A stretch of 64,000 nucleotides of DNA from Arctic95D-9 sp035967665 (GCA_035967665.1 JAYWLB010000041.1:124001-188000); one strand, 5' to 3'. Shown: positions 51,585 through 61,117, counted from the stretch's first letter. Program-made: numbers and translations. Notes: generated from the letters alone by a model not told the origin.

Positions 51585-53993
51585 ATGAAGCACTTTCTCC
51601 CTACTGCCATCCTCGCTTCGCAGGCGTTCCTGTGCTTTGACGCGCAGGGGGAAATCGACTTCGTCCACGAGGTCGTGCCAATCCTGAAACAGCACTGCAC
51701 TGAATGCCATGGCGGCGAGGAAGCGGAAGGGGGATTCTCAGTCAACACGAGAGAGCTCTTTCTCGACGACGATTCCGCTGAGCCGGGAAACGCGGAAAAT
51801 TCCTACTTTATCGAATTGATTCTCGACAAAGATCCCGATTATCAGATGCCGCCGATCAAGAAGAAGCGGATGCCGAAAGAACAGGTCGAAACGCTCAAGC
51901 AATGGGTCAATGAAGGGATGAACTGGGAACCGGGATTCACCTTTGGCAAGCCCACCTACGACCCGCCCCTGGAGCCCCGCATGCCGGAGATTCCAAAATC
52001 CGCCGACGGCCGGGACAATCCCGTCGATCGCTTTATCGATCACTACCTGGCAACAAACAAGCTCCCGCGCCCCGGTCCAATCGACGACCTCACTTTTCTC
52101 CGACGCGCTCATCTCGACCTCATCGGGCTTCTCCCCACCGCAGAGGAGGCAGAGGCCTTTGTCGGCAACAAAAGCCCCCAAAAGCGCACTGAAAAAATCG
52201 ACGAACTTCTCAATCGCGAGATCAGCTACACCGACCACTGGCTCACTTTCTGGAACGACCTCCTCCGGAACGACTACGCCGGAACCGGATTCATCACAAA
52301 GGGCCGCACCCAGATCAGCGGTTGGCTCTACGATGCCCTGAAAACCAATCAGCGCTTCGACACCATGGTGAGGGAACTCATTGCTCCCCCAACCGGTGAA
52401 AGCGCCGGCTTCATCAATGGCATCAAGTGGCGGGGCACCGTCAGTGTCTCGCAAACGCTCCCCGTTCAGTTCTCCCAAAGCATCTCCCAGTCCTTTCTCG
52501 GGATCAACATGAAGTGCGCCTCCTGCCACGACAGCTTCATCGACCGCTGGAAGCTCACCGACGCCTACGGACTCGCCGCGATCTATGCAGAGGAACCTCT
52601 TGAAATTCACCGCTGCGACAAACCGGTTGGGGAAACCGCGAAAGCCGCCTGGGTTTTCCCTGAAATCGGAAACATCGATCCCGAAGCATCCAAAGAGGCC
52701 CGCCTCACCCGGCTCGCCGATCTCATGACCCATCCGGAAAATGGACGCGTCCCCCGCACCATCGTGAACCGCCTCTGGGCCCAGCTGATGGGACGCGGCC
52801 TCGTTCATCCCCTCGATGCGATGCAGACCGAGCCGTGGCATGAAGACCTCCTCGACTTCCTCGGGTCGACCTTTCAGGAGAATGGCTACGATCTGAAAGA
52901 CACGATCCGTCTCATCGCCACCTCAGAGGCCTACCAGAGCCGCGCCGAACCCCGGAAGTCAGAAGAATCCGGCAAATACACTTACCGCGGGCCCCTCGCA
53001 AAACGACTCACCTCCGAGCAATTCATCGACGCAATCTGGCAGCTCAGCGAGGCCGCCCCGACAAGCTTCGACGCCCCTGTGGTCCGCGGCATAGCCAATG
53101 AGAAAGATGTTAAAAAACTCCAAATCCCCTCCCGATGGATTTGGAAAGCCTCCGCAGCAACTCCGCCCGCCGCCGGCGATGAGGCGCTCCTGCGCAAAGA
53201 TTTCACGATCAAAAAGCGGGTCATCGGCGCCGGGCTCGTCGCCTCGGCCGACAACAGCTTCACCCTCCAGGTGAATCGGAAAGAAGCGCTCAGCGGCTCC
53301 AACTGGAGCGAGCTCGAATCAGCTTCGGTTATAAATCTCCTCCGCCCCGGAGTGAATCGCATCCTCTTACTCGCGAAAAACGGAGGCGACAAACCCAACG
53401 CCGCCGGTGCCTTCGCGATGCTCCGGCTCGTCTACGAGGACGGAAGCGACGAAATCATCACAACCGACGAAACCTGGCAGGCTGCGACGACGATCCCGAA
53501 AAACTTCGCCTCACCGAAATGGGATTTTTCCGCTCTGAAATGGACCAGCGTTTCCGAAATGAAAGCTGACGTCTGGCCCGCCGCCATAGATCAGCTCATC
53601 GGTGAAGCTCTCGCGATCAAGTCCGCCGCCGCCGACCTCATGGTTCGGGCCTCGCTCTTGAAAAGTGATTTCCTCATGCGAAGCCTCGGACGCCCCAACC
53701 GCGATCAAATCGTGACCTCGCGCCCCAACGAAATCACCACCCTCGAAGCGATCGATCTCTCCAACAGCGAAACACTCGCAGGCTACCTCGACCGCGGCGC
53801 GGAGCGTTTTCTCGAGAGCGCATCAGCCCCCGATTTCATTGACCAGCTTTACCTTGCCGCCCTCACCAGAAAACCGGGCGACGGGGAAAGAGCCCTTCTC
53901 GCCGAAATCCTCACCGACACCCCCGACCACGAAACCATCGCCGACGTCCTCTGGGCCATCACCATGACCCCCGAATTCATGTTAATTCGTTGA
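51585..53993 (+). CDS. Exported PSCyt1-DUF1549-DUF1553 protein (copy 2)
   Basis: 802 residues from the ATG at 51585, chosen for GAAGG upstream and the signal peptide (KHFLPTAILASQAFLCFDA). Domains as in copy 1: haem motif C38-T-E-C41-H42, DUF1549 (RRAHLDLIGLLPTAEEAEAF; second motif CASCHDSF), and DUF1553 (NRLWAQLMGRGLVHPLDAM). Between the halves near 520-630 there is an extra beta-rich insert (RKDFTIKKRVIGAGLVASAD, TTDETWQ), resembling a rhamnosidase-type N-terminal sandwich, which copy 1 lacks. Partner of the DUF1501 gene downstream. The insert may bind carbohydrate. Confidence 0.9.
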   Translation: MKHFLPTAILASQAFLCFDAQGEIDFVHEVVPILKQHCTECHGGEEAEGGFSVNTRELFLDDDSAEPGNAENSYFIELILDKDPDYQMPPIKKKRMPKEQVETLKQWVNEGMNWEPGFTFGKPTYDPPLEPRMPEIPKSADGRDNPVDRFIDHYLATNKLPRPGPIDDLTFLRRAHLDLIGLLPTAEEAEAFVGNKSPQKRTEKIDELLNREISYTDHWLTFWNDLLRNDYAGTGFITKGRTQISGWLYDALKTNQRFDTMVRELIAPPTGESAGFINGIKWRGTVSVSQTLPVQFSQSISQSFLGINMKCASCHDSFIDRWKLTDAYGLAAIYAEEPLEIHRCDKPVGETAKAAWVFPEIGNIDPEASKEARLTRLADLMTHPENGRVPRTIVNRLWAQLMGRGLVHPLDAMQTEPWHEDLLDFLGSTFQENGYDLKDTIRLIATSEAYQSRAEPRKSEESGKYTYRGPLAKRLTSEQFIDAIWQLSEAAPTSFDAPVVRGIANEKDVKKLQIPSRWIWKASAATPPAAGDEALLRKDFTIKKRVIGAGLVASADNSFTLQVNRKEALSGSNWSELESASVINLLRPGVNRILLLAKNGGDKPNAAGAFAMLRLVYEDGSDEIITTDETWQAATTIPKNFASPKWDFSALKWTSVSEMKADVWPAAIDQLIGEALAIKSAAADLMVRASLLKSDFLMRSLGRPNRDQIVTSRPNEITTLEAIDLSNSETLAGYLDRGAERFLESASAPDFIDQLYLAALTRKPGDGERALLAEILTDTPDHETIADVLWAITMTPEFMLIR

Positions 53994-53995
53994 TT

Positions 53996-54030
53996 CAACA
54001 GGGTTAAGCCCACGACCCAACAGGGTTAAG
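53996..54030. repeat. 13-bp direct repeat, two copies
   Basis: CAACAGGGTTAAG occurs at 53996-54008 and 54018-54030, just after the DUF1549/1553 stop. Function unknown; could be a chance repeat or a regulator site before the DUF1501 gene. Confidence 0.5.
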
Positions 54031-54073
54031 TCCAGCCCCGGAGACATTCTTTACTACTCTACTTCTCAAAAAG

Positions 54074-55522
54074 ATGACCGCCCCCTTCGATCCCGACGCG
54101 CCCGACCCCATCATTCGAAGAGACTTTCTCAAAAAGCTCTCCGCAGCAGGCACCGCCGCATGGATGAGCGGCGAACCTCAAATCGTGCGGGGAAACGAGA
54201 TCCAGCACCCTGAAGCGAAAGCCGATTCCTGCATTTTGCTCTGGCTTGCCGGAGGCATGGCCGCGCCGGAAACCTTCGACCCGAAGCGCTACGCTCCCTT
54301 TGAAAAAGGAATGGCGGTCGATTCCGTGCTCAGCACTTTCGACTCGATCGACACCAGCGTGGACGGCCTCAAAATCTGCGAAGGGATGGAAAATATCGCT
54401 CAGATCATGGACCGGAGCACCCTGATCCGATCCGCGGTCCAGCCCGACCTCGGAAGCATTCTCCACTCACGTCATCAATACCACTGGCACACCGGCTATG
54501 TCCCGCCGCAAACGGTGGCCGCTCCGCACCTCGGATCGTGGATGGCACGGGTCCTCGGGCCGAAAAATCCGGTGATGCCGCCCTTCATCAACATCGGTCA
54601 GCGTCTCGAAGGCGTTGGCGAAAAGGAGGAACTTAAGGCTTTCACCACCGCGGGATTCTTCGGGAGCGAATACGGCCCGATGAACCTCCCCTTCCCCGAA
54701 GAGGCTGCTAAATCAGTGCGCCCGCCTGGCTCAATGACCTCGGATCGTTTTACCAACCGCGACAAGCTCTACCGCAAACTCGTCGACCAGAGCCCTCACC
54801 GCGACTACGCGAGCGACCACCAGCAGGAATCACTTCTCCGCTCGATGGACAACGCCTACCGCCTCCTCAATTCGGATGAGCGCAAGGCCTTCGACATCAC
54901 CGAAGAACCAAAAGAGGTGCAGGAAAGATACGACACCTCGCGCTTCGGTCGCGGCTGCCTTCTCGCCCGCCGTCTCGTCGAAAACGGGGCCCGTTTTGTC
55001 GAAGTCACGACCGAATATGTGCCCTTCCTGCACTGGGACACCCACGCCGGGGGCCACAGCACCGTCGCGCGAATGCACTCGGAAATCGACCGCCCCATCT
55101 CCCAGCTCATTCTCGACCTCGAAGAACGCGGACTTCTTGACCGCACCCTCGTCATCGTCGCCTCAGAATTCAGTCGCGATGCGATCATGGAAGGGAAACC
55201 GGGATCAGAGGCGAATGATCAGGCGACCCACAAAGTCGACACCATCACCGAAGCGAAGCACTATGGCCTGCACCGTCATTTCACCGGGGGAACCAGCGTC
55301 GCGATGTTTGGCGGAGGCGTCAAAAAAGGAAATATATACGGCAAAACGGCCGATGAACGCCCCCTCGTCGCCGTCGAAAACCCGGTAACGGTAACGGATC
55401 TTCACGCCACGATCATGACCGCGATGGGCGTCAGCCCGAAAACCGAGTTCGTCGTCGAAGGCCGCCCTTTCTACGTCACCGAAGACGGTAAAGGAAAGCC
55501 GGTTATGGACATTTTTGCCTAG
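54074..55522 (+). CDS. Tat-exported DUF1501 protein (copy 2)
   Basis: 482 residues with a twin-arginine signal (IIRRDFLKKLSAAGTAAW) and the DUF1501 fold: SCILLWLAGGMAAPETFDPK, GARFVEVTTEYVPFLHWDTH, DRTLVIVASEFSRD. It differs from copy 1 in detail (CILLWLAGG for VIFFHMTGG) and in a longer central part. It lies 80 bases after its DUF1549/1553 partner. The role is as for copy 1: probable metal-dependent exported enzyme of unknown reaction. Confidence 0.9.
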   Translation: MTAPFDPDAPDPIIRRDFLKKLSAAGTAAWMSGEPQIVRGNEIQHPEAKADSCILLWLAGGMAAPETFDPKRYAPFEKGMAVDSVLSTFDSIDTSVDGLKICEGMENIAQIMDRSTLIRSAVQPDLGSILHSRHQYHWHTGYVPPQTVAAPHLGSWMARVLGPKNPVMPPFINIGQRLEGVGEKEELKAFTTAGFFGSEYGPMNLPFPEEAAKSVRPPGSMTSDRFTNRDKLYRKLVDQSPHRDYASDHQQESLLRSMDNAYRLLNSDERKAFDITEEPKEVQERYDTSRFGRGCLLARRLVENGARFVEVTTEYVPFLHWDTHAGGHSTVARMHSEIDRPISQLILDLEERGLLDRTLVIVASEFSRDAIMEGKPGSEANDQATHKVDTITEAKHYGLHRHFTGGTSVAMFGGGVKKGNIYGKTADERPLVAVENPVTVTDLHATIMTAMGVSPKTEFVVEGRPFYVTEDGKGKPVMDIFA

Positions 55523-55595
55523 TGGCGCGGAACCACCCCGATCCCGTCTTTTTGACGATTGACCGGCCCCTACCGGATTCGGTATCCATCCGGAC

Positions 55596-56450
55596 ATGAA
55601 AAGACGCGATTTCCTCTCCCGAACCGCTCCTGCACTTGGAACTGCCGCAGCCATCCCCGCCTTACTCTCAACGCATGCCACATCAGCGGAAATGACAGGC
55701 CGCCTCAAAAAAGGCGTTAAATTCAACATGGTCAAGGAACCCGGCCTTTCCATCGTCGATCGATTCAAAATGCTCAAGGACGTTGGCTTTGATGGAACGG
55801 AACTCCGGACCGAAAACCGCGACGACCTTAAAACCTACCTCGAAGCCGTCGACAAATCGGGCCTTCGCGTGCACGGAATCGTCAATGCCGACAAGCCGGA
55901 CCTAGAGACAGCCGTAAAATTCTCCCACGATGTCGGCGGAGACTCGGTTCTCTATGTGGCCAGATACGACAGAAAACGTCCCCTGATGGAAAGCTGGAAC
56001 GAGACCCAGGCAGTTATCAAAAAGGGTCTCCCCGCCGCCGAAAAATACGGAGTCAAAATCCTCGTCGAGAACGTCTGGGCGGGCTTTCTCATCAGCGCGC
56101 TCGACATGGAGCGCTATGTCGATGAAATCGGGAACCCGTGGTTTGGCGCCTACTACGACGTCGGAAACAACGTCCGCTGGGGAGTTCCGGAGCACTGGAT
56201 CGAGATTCTCGGTGAGCGCATCGGAAAACTCGACATCAAGGAATGGGACGAGAAAAAGCACAGTACTGAAGGGCTCCGACAGGGATTCAGTTCTCCGCTC
56301 GGCGAAGGAACCATTGATTGGGCCGCGGTAAGAGCAGCTCTCAGGAAAATTGACTACAACGGCTGGGCCACCGCCGAGGTAGGAGGGGGTGATCGCGCCC
56401 GTATGGCGGAGATTTCAGAGGGAATGGACCGCATCCTCGGCCTCGTTTAA
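55596..56450 (+). CDS. Tat-exported sugar phosphate isomerase/epimerase-like TIM barrel
   Basis: 284 residues. Tat signal (KRRDFLSRTAPALGTAAAIP) then an AP-endonuclease-2/xylose-isomerase-like barrel: FKMLKDVGFDGTELRTENRD, YGVKILVENVWAGFL (metal Glu), WFGAYYDVGNNVRW (Asp), GKLDIKEWDE and GWATAEVGGGDR. The four metal ligands expected of the family seem present. Export by Tat is typical for Planctomycetota/Verrucomicrobiota members. Substrate is probably a sugar or sugar acid. It follows the DUF1501 gene by 73 bases and may share its transcript. Confidence 0.87.
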   Translation: MKRRDFLSRTAPALGTAAAIPALLSTHATSAEMTGRLKKGVKFNMVKEPGLSIVDRFKMLKDVGFDGTELRTENRDDLKTYLEAVDKSGLRVHGIVNADKPDLETAVKFSHDVGGDSVLYVARYDRKRPLMESWNETQAVIKKGLPAAEKYGVKILVENVWAGFLISALDMERYVDEIGNPWFGAYYDVGNNVRWGVPEHWIEILGERIGKLDIKEWDEKKHSTEGLRQGFSSPLGEGTIDWAAVRAALRKIDYNGWATAEVGGGDRARMAEISEGMDRILGLV

Positions 56451-56659
56451 AAGACACACCTTTTTCCGCGGAATCACCCGGTTTCACGCAATTAGGCGCT
56501 TAAAGGAGTTGGCTTTTCGCAAAAATGACGCATTCTAGGAGGAGTCCGTTCCAAATTCTTGGTGTACCAACAAACCGACGTCCTGACCGAGTTCCGGCCT
56601 TGAGACGTCAAGCGTTTCAAGCGCCAGTAACGCGGAAACCCGCGGGCCTTCTTTGATTA

Positions 56660-57163
56660 ATGAAATTGTATATTGGGAATATTTCCTACGACGCCACTGA
56701 AATCGAACTACGCGAATTTCTTTCAGACTACGAGCCAATCGTAGACCTTCACATGCCAATTGACCGGGATACCGGCAGACAACGCGGATTTGCATTCGTT
56801 ACGTTGGAAAGCAAAGAGCTTGGGGATGCTGCTGTTGAAAACCTTGACGGAACCGACCTCATGGGGCGTGCCGTTCGTATTCGTGAAGCCGAAGATCGCC
56901 GTGAAAGTGGTGGCGGCGGCCGCGGTGGAGATCGCCGTGGCGGCGGTGGCGGCGGACGTGGCGGCTACGAAAGTCGTGGCGGTGGCGGCGGCGGTTACGA
57001 TCGTGACGGCGGCGGTGGTCGCGGTGGCTATGATCGTGACGGCGGTGGCGGTCGCGGCGGCTATGATCGTGACGGCGGCGGACGTGGCGGAGATCGTCGC
57101 GGCGGTGGTCGTGGACGCGGCGGAGATCGTCGTGGCGGTGGCGGCGGCGGCTACCGTGACTAA
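56660..57163 (+). CDS. RRM RNA-binding protein with RGG tail
   Basis: 167 residues. One RRM domain (about 1-80) with RNP2 LYIGNI (3-8) and RNP1 RGFAFVTL (42-49), then a Gly/Arg/Asp/Tyr-rich tail with repeats of YDRDGGGGRGG, ending GGGYRD. This matches the small cold-inducible RNA-binding proteins of cyanobacteria and other bacteria; the RGG tail resembles eukaryotic hnRNPs and could promote phase separation. It probably acts as an RNA chaperone. It has a 200-base leader without a gene and its own strong terminator, so regulation through the leader is possible. Confidence 0.93.
   Translation: MKLYIGNISYDATEIELREFLSDYEPIVDLHMPIDRDTGRQRGFAFVTLESKELGDAAVENLDGTDLMGRAVRIREAEDRRESGGGGRGGDRRGGGGGGRGGYESRGGGGGGYDRDGGGGRGGYDRDGGGGRGGYDRDGGGRGGDRRGGGRGRGGDRRGGGGGGYRD
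56905..57160 (+). repeat. RGG/YDRDGG tandem repeat coding region
   Basis: Tandem near-identical units of about 33 bases encode YDRDGGGGRGG three times (about 56995-57095), flanked by GGDRRGGG units. Base composition is extremely G-rich on the plus strand. Copy number may vary between strains. Confidence 0.75.
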
Positions 57164-57186
57164 GATCGCTCAACTTGAATTTTCGA

Positions 57187-57220
57187 GACGGTCACTTTTC
57201 CAAAAGTGACCGTTTCCTTT
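57187..57220 (+). terminator. Strong intrinsic terminator after the RRM gene
   Basis: ACGGTCACTTTT and AAAAGTGACCGT form a perfect 12-bp stem with a CC loop, followed by TTCCTTTT, 24 bases after the stop. Confidence 0.88.
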
Positions 57221-57306
57221 TGGCGGAACCCTTCGTTTTCTCTCATAGAGGAACAACCAACCCAGTGGCTCCATTCACTAACCCTTAATCCTTTCAAACT
57301 AAGCAG

Positions 57307-58431
57307 ATGACTTCAAATATTCCTTTTGATCGCGTGAACTGGGAAACCAGCGCATTTCTTATCGCGACATTCTTTACGGCCATCATTGGCACCCCCCTTT
57401 ACATCGCTTTCTTCGGAATCGATTTTTTCATGATCGTTATGTTTCTGCTCTATTTCCTGGCAACAGGCATGAGCATTACACTTGGCTATCACCGTCTTTT
57501 TGCTCACAAGGCGTTCAAAGCGGGCAAACCGGTTAAACTTTTCACCCTTATTTTCGGAGCCTGCGCTTTCGAAGATTCGGCACTGGACTGGTCTTCCGAC
57601 CATCGGGACCACCACAAGCACGTCGACCACGAGCACGACGATCCCTACAGCATTTCAAAAGGCTTCTTCTTCGCTCATATCGGCTGGATCTTCTTCAAAC
57701 TCTACCCACGTCCCCTCGCGAACGTTGCGGACTTGAAAAAGGATCCCCTCGTGATGTGGCAGCACAAATACCATCGCCAGATCGGAATGTTCTTCGGCCT
57801 CGTCATCCCCACCCTCATCGGTTATTTCCACCTGGGCGGATGGGTTGGAGCTCTCGGCGGCTTTCTCATCATCGGGGTGGCGCGTCTCGTCGCAGTGCAT
57901 CACTGCACCTTCCTCATCAACTCACTCTGCCACACGATCGGCAACCGTCCTTACGACAGTTCGACAAGTGCCCGTGACAGCTGGCTCATGGCCATCTTCA
58001 CTTTCGGTGAAGGGTATCACAACTACCACCACTCCTTTCAGCACGACTACCGCAACGGCGTGAAGCCATGGCAGTGGGACCCCACAAAGTGGGCAATCTG
58101 GACGCTTTCCAAGCTGGGACTGGCGACAGACCTGCGGACCGTCTCTGATGAGCGGATCATGCTTGCAGAGCTCCGTGAAGTTAAGGAGCAAACCGAAGCT
58201 CAGATCAGCGACGAAAGCGCTCCGAAGTTTAACAGCCCGACTTATCAGGAAGCTTACGACAAGCTCATTGAGATCTCCAAGTCACTCAGTGACGGCTACG
58301 GTGAACTTGAAAAAGCAACCGGCGAGCGCATCGCACTTTCCCGCGAGAAGCTCGCCTACTGGCGCGACGAAATCGCAAAAGCGAACAACCAGCTTTTGCA
58401 GTTGCAGCAGCTGCAGGGATCACCGGCTTAA
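57307..58431 (+). CDS. Fatty-acid delta-9-type desaturase
   Basis: 374 residues. Membrane di-iron desaturase with the three His boxes: HRLFAH, HRDHHKH and HNYHH (in GEGYHNYHHSF), and paired spans near 18-58 and 160-195. It should introduce a cis double bond into acyl-CoA or acyl-lipid, adjusting membrane fluidity. The C-terminal 90 residues form a charged helix (VKEQTEAQISDE, GELEKATGERIALSREKLAY) not usual in the core enzyme. Located after an RRM gene of the cold-response type; joint temperature control is inference. Confidence 0.92.
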   Translation: MTSNIPFDRVNWETSAFLIATFFTAIIGTPLYIAFFGIDFFMIVMFLLYFLATGMSITLGYHRLFAHKAFKAGKPVKLFTLIFGACAFEDSALDWSSDHRDHHKHVDHEHDDPYSISKGFFFAHIGWIFFKLYPRPLANVADLKKDPLVMWQHKYHRQIGMFFGLVIPTLIGYFHLGGWVGALGGFLIIGVARLVAVHHCTFLINSLCHTIGNRPYDSSTSARDSWLMAIFTFGEGYHNYHHSFQHDYRNGVKPWQWDPTKWAIWTLSKLGLATDLRTVSDERIMLAELREVKEQTEAQISDESAPKFNSPTYQEAYDKLIEISKSLSDGYGELEKATGERIALSREKLAYWRDEIAKANNQLLQLQQLQGSPA

Positions 58432-58468
58432 GGCCCACAGAACCCTACTCCGGTCTGTCCGGAACTCG

Positions 58469-58510
58469 ATTCCTGCCTGGAACAAACTCTTGTTCTGCGC
58501 AGGAATTTTC
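58469..58510 (+). terminator. Terminator-like hairpin after the desaturase gene
   Basis: ATTCCTGC pairs with GCAGGAAT and an inner GAACAA with TTGTTC, then TTTC. Long two-part stem about 38 bases after the stop; short U-tract. Confidence 0.65.
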
Positions 58511-58564
58511 TTGTATGGAACCTGACTCCCTGCCACTTTCACCGGACCAATCCTTTGATTTAAT

Positions 58565-59584
58565 ATGGCTTCTAGCATCCCTCTGAATACAAATGTCGAA
58601 CTGGGCGTCGTGCCCACACACATCAAATTCGTCGGCGGACTCGTCCCTGATGAAAATGGCAGACTCCCCCGCGGCGATGACGGCGAACTCGTCGTCGTCT
58701 CAGAGATGGCCAGACTCACTGCAGCCTCGCCTGTGAAGATTCAGAGCGCACAGGTCACCGCCTTCCCCGGAGTCGACGCCGGAGACACTGATGATCTCAT
58801 GAAAGGCCTTCGTGCCCTCGATCTCGAAGTGCACATCATCATGATGGTTGGCGGCGCCGACCCGATGAATCCTGCCGACGAGGACGCCGTGGTCGAAATG
58901 CTCGTCGCCGGAATCGAAGTTGCCAAGAAATACGGCATCACCCAGATCGCCTCCACCTCAATTGAGGAATGGCTTAAGCCGGGCGCAACACCCAAGACCG
59001 GAGCCGATTTCGACGCCGCTGTCGCACAAAACGTGAAAGTACACTGCCGCGCCGCCCGCGAAGCCGACATCGCCAACAGCAGCGTGGAAACCTGGCACAT
59101 CGAGTTCCTTCGCAAAGGCGAATTCCAGACCTTCAACTCCATCGCGAAATGCTGGGAGTTCGTTAAGGCCGCGAACGTCGAATACGGCAGCAAGCTTTTC
59201 AAAATCATGGTCGACGCCGCTCACTGCGGGGACTCCGAGCTGAATATTCCTGAAAACGAAGCACTCATCGCACAGGTCGCCGAAGCCGGTGAAATGGGCA
59301 TGTTCCACGCTTCTTCGAAAACGACCCGTGGCTGCCTCAGCACCGACGACGGCTGGATCGGCGCTCTTCTCGCCGCTGCGGCCAAAACAGGCAAACTTGA
59401 GTATGTCTTCGTCGAGCTCTTTCACCACGAAGACGAAGCCCTCCAGGGCCTCCGCGACCTCGATCCCGGTCACGGCATCGACACCAGAGACGGCCGCACC
59501 TACACCGAAACCGTTATCGACGGCGTCGTTGAGGTAACGCACCGACTCAACAATCTCGTGAAACGCGGGATTTTGAAGAATTAA
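58565..59584 (+). CDS. TIM-barrel protein, xylose-isomerase-like
   Basis: 339 residues, no signal peptide, so cytoplasmic. Blocks such as LDLEVHIIMMVGGADPMNP, YGITQIASTSIEEWL, NVKVHCRAARE, FKIMVDAAHCGDSEL, MGMFHASSKTTRGCL and FVELFHHEDEAL read as an isomerase-type TIM barrel with Glu/Asp/His metal ligands. I cannot place it in a named enzyme family; the xylose-isomerase-like fold is the best guess. It stands alone between two hairpin structures. Confidence 0.6.
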   Translation: MASSIPLNTNVELGVVPTHIKFVGGLVPDENGRLPRGDDGELVVVSEMARLTAASPVKIQSAQVTAFPGVDAGDTDDLMKGLRALDLEVHIIMMVGGADPMNPADEDAVVEMLVAGIEVAKKYGITQIASTSIEEWLKPGATPKTGADFDAAVAQNVKVHCRAAREADIANSSVETWHIEFLRKGEFQTFNSIAKCWEFVKAANVEYGSKLFKIMVDAAHCGDSELNIPENEALIAQVAEAGEMGMFHASSKTTRGCLSTDDGWIGALLAAAAKTGKLEYVFVELFHHEDEALQGLRDLDPGHGIDTRDGRTYTETVIDGVVEVTHRLNNLVKRGILKN

Positions 59585-59598
59585 GCCGAATCCGGAAA

Positions 59599-59619
59599 GC
59601 GCCTCTTGAGAAGAGGCGC
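59599..59619 (+). repeat. Perfect 9-bp hairpin after the TIM-barrel gene
   Basis: GCGCCTCTT, GAG, AAGAGGCGC lies 15 bases after the stop and just before the terminator. No U-tract; it may stabilise the mRNA 3' end. Confidence 0.6.
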
Positions 59620-59626
59620 GACCTGC

Positions 59627-59657
59627 AATGGCCGGGGATCAACCCTGGCCATTTTTT
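59627..59657 (+). terminator. Strong intrinsic terminator
   Basis: AATGGCC pairs with GGCCATT, continued by a G-T pair and GGG/CCC around loop ATCAA: an 11-bp stem followed by six T. It ends the TIM-barrel transcript. Confidence 0.88.
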
Positions 59658-59875
59658 GTGCCCCGACGGCTCATCCGCCGACTTCCGATGAATAGCCGCA
59701 AAAAAGGCACGAAAGCGGCAATATCACCGGCTCCGCTAACAGCAGGAGTCATCAGAATCGAAAAGGTAGATGCCTCAAGCCGAAAGGCATCGCCCACGAT
59801 ATCCGGATTCGAACCGGATCGCGGGCCCATAAAAAATCTTCTGATCCTGAAGACGCACGCACCTGACGGCAGCCC

Positions 59876-61117
59876 CTACGGCAGTTTAATACCACCGGGA
59901 AGCTCGACGCCACCAGGCAGTTGACCGTGAGGATTCCCACCTTGTGCACCGCCGGCTGCATCAGCGCCTTCTTCCTCTTCTTCAGCGAGAAGGTCGGCAC
60001 GGGCTTTGATGATGGAATCGACAAGGTAACTCCTCACTTTGAAAACGTGACCCTCAAGGGCTTTCTCGGTGGCAAGTTTGTCCTGAAGAGACTTCAGATT
60101 GGCGGCAAACGCTTCATCAGCCTTCTTGGCTTCTTCCTCGCTCTCCTCTTCGCCCTTCTTGCGCTTCTCGACGAATTTGCCATTCACTTTGAGTGTGAGC
60201 GGCAGTTCATTGAGATCGTTTTTCTCACCAACGGAGATTTCGTAATTGAAACCATCAAAAGTTGCGATCTTGAAGGTCGTCGCACCGGTCTTGTTCTTCT
60301 TCGCGTCTTCACCGACGAAAACGTCTTCGATCTGAGGATTCGCAAAGGCACCCTTCATGCTTGAGACCTTCGCCTGATCCAACTTTTCGTCCTTACCCGC
60401 TTTCGCGAATTTGAAGTCACCGTTAACATCATCACGAACCAGCTTCCAGTCGTTCTTTTTCTCTTTGGAGACGATCTCGATGGATTTGATTCCCTCGACT
60501 TTGAAGAAGTCTTTGTCGATCCACTCCGCTGCATCCGTTGCAACCTTGTCGAAGGTGTCACCAACGAGATAAACCGAATTGCTGGTTCCCTTTTTGACGT
60601 AGCGCCCCGCTTCGGTCATTGCCATGCCACCCATCGGGTTGGCGCGGTTCTCGGAACGCTCGTAGACCTTACCGAGCCAGAGCGAGGCGAGGTCCTTGCC
60701 GTCTTTTCCCTGAAAAGTCACGATGGTTGCGCCTTCTTCAGCGGTGGCGGCGTCTTCGGGAGCGATCAGATTGACGCGGCCATACTGGCTGCGCCCGATC
60801 GTGATGACCTGAACGATACTGAGATCCCAGATGTCACGAAGCATAGCTACGATTGGCTCCGATGCAGCGGGATAGCCGGCACGCTCCGCTACCTCCCAGG
60901 TCTTTTCACCTTTCTGCAAAGTCACCGAACTGTCCTTGTTTTTGATCGTCACCTTGGCGACGTCGTTGATTGGAAAATCGGAAAAGACCTTCTTTTTGTC
61001 CGTCGACGAAGCCACCGTCGAAACGGAGGTCCCGGATCCGGAAAAGTGAAGAATCGCAGCGATTCCGCCAAGAATCGCGAGCGCGATGAGCAAACGAACG
61101 AGTGTTTTAGTTCCCAT
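59876..61117 (-). CDS. DUF4340 membrane-anchored protein
   Basis: 413 residues: span at about 7-25, then beta-rich repeats typical of DUF4340 (FSDFPINDVAKVTIKNKD, VTLQKGEKTWEVAERAGYPA, SSMKGAFANPQIEDVF). An acidic segment near 385 and a Gly/Pro-rich end (LPGGVELPGGIKLP) close the chain. DUF4340 proteins accompany GldF/GldG-type ABC exporters; here the GldG-like gene is 42 bases upstream. Probably a periplasmic subunit of that complex. Substrate unknown. Confidence 0.85.
   Translation of the reverse strand: MGTKTLVRLLIALAILGGIAAILHFSGSGTSVSTVASSTDKKKVFSDFPINDVAKVTIKNKDSSVTLQKGEKTWEVAERAGYPAASEPIVAMLRDIWDLSIVQVITIGRSQYGRVNLIAPEDAATAEEGATIVTFQGKDGKDLASLWLGKVYERSENRANPMGGMAMTEAGRYVKKGTSNSVYLVGDTFDKVATDAAEWIDKDFFKVEGIKSIEIVSKEKKNDWKLVRDDVNGDFKFAKAGKDEKLDQAKVSSMKGAFANPQIEDVFVGEDAKKNKTGATTFKIATFDGFNYEISVGEKNDLNELPLTLKVNGKFVEKRKKGEEESEEEAKKADEAFAANLKSLQDKLATEKALEGHVFKVRSYLVDSIIKARADLLAEEEEEGADAAGGAQGGNPHGQLPGGVELPGGIKLP

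Noticed and set aside
53996..54030. The CAACAGGGTTAAG repeats as a degenerate attC site
   Set aside because: A similar string lies in the loop of attC A, but there are no R boxes or paired arms here.
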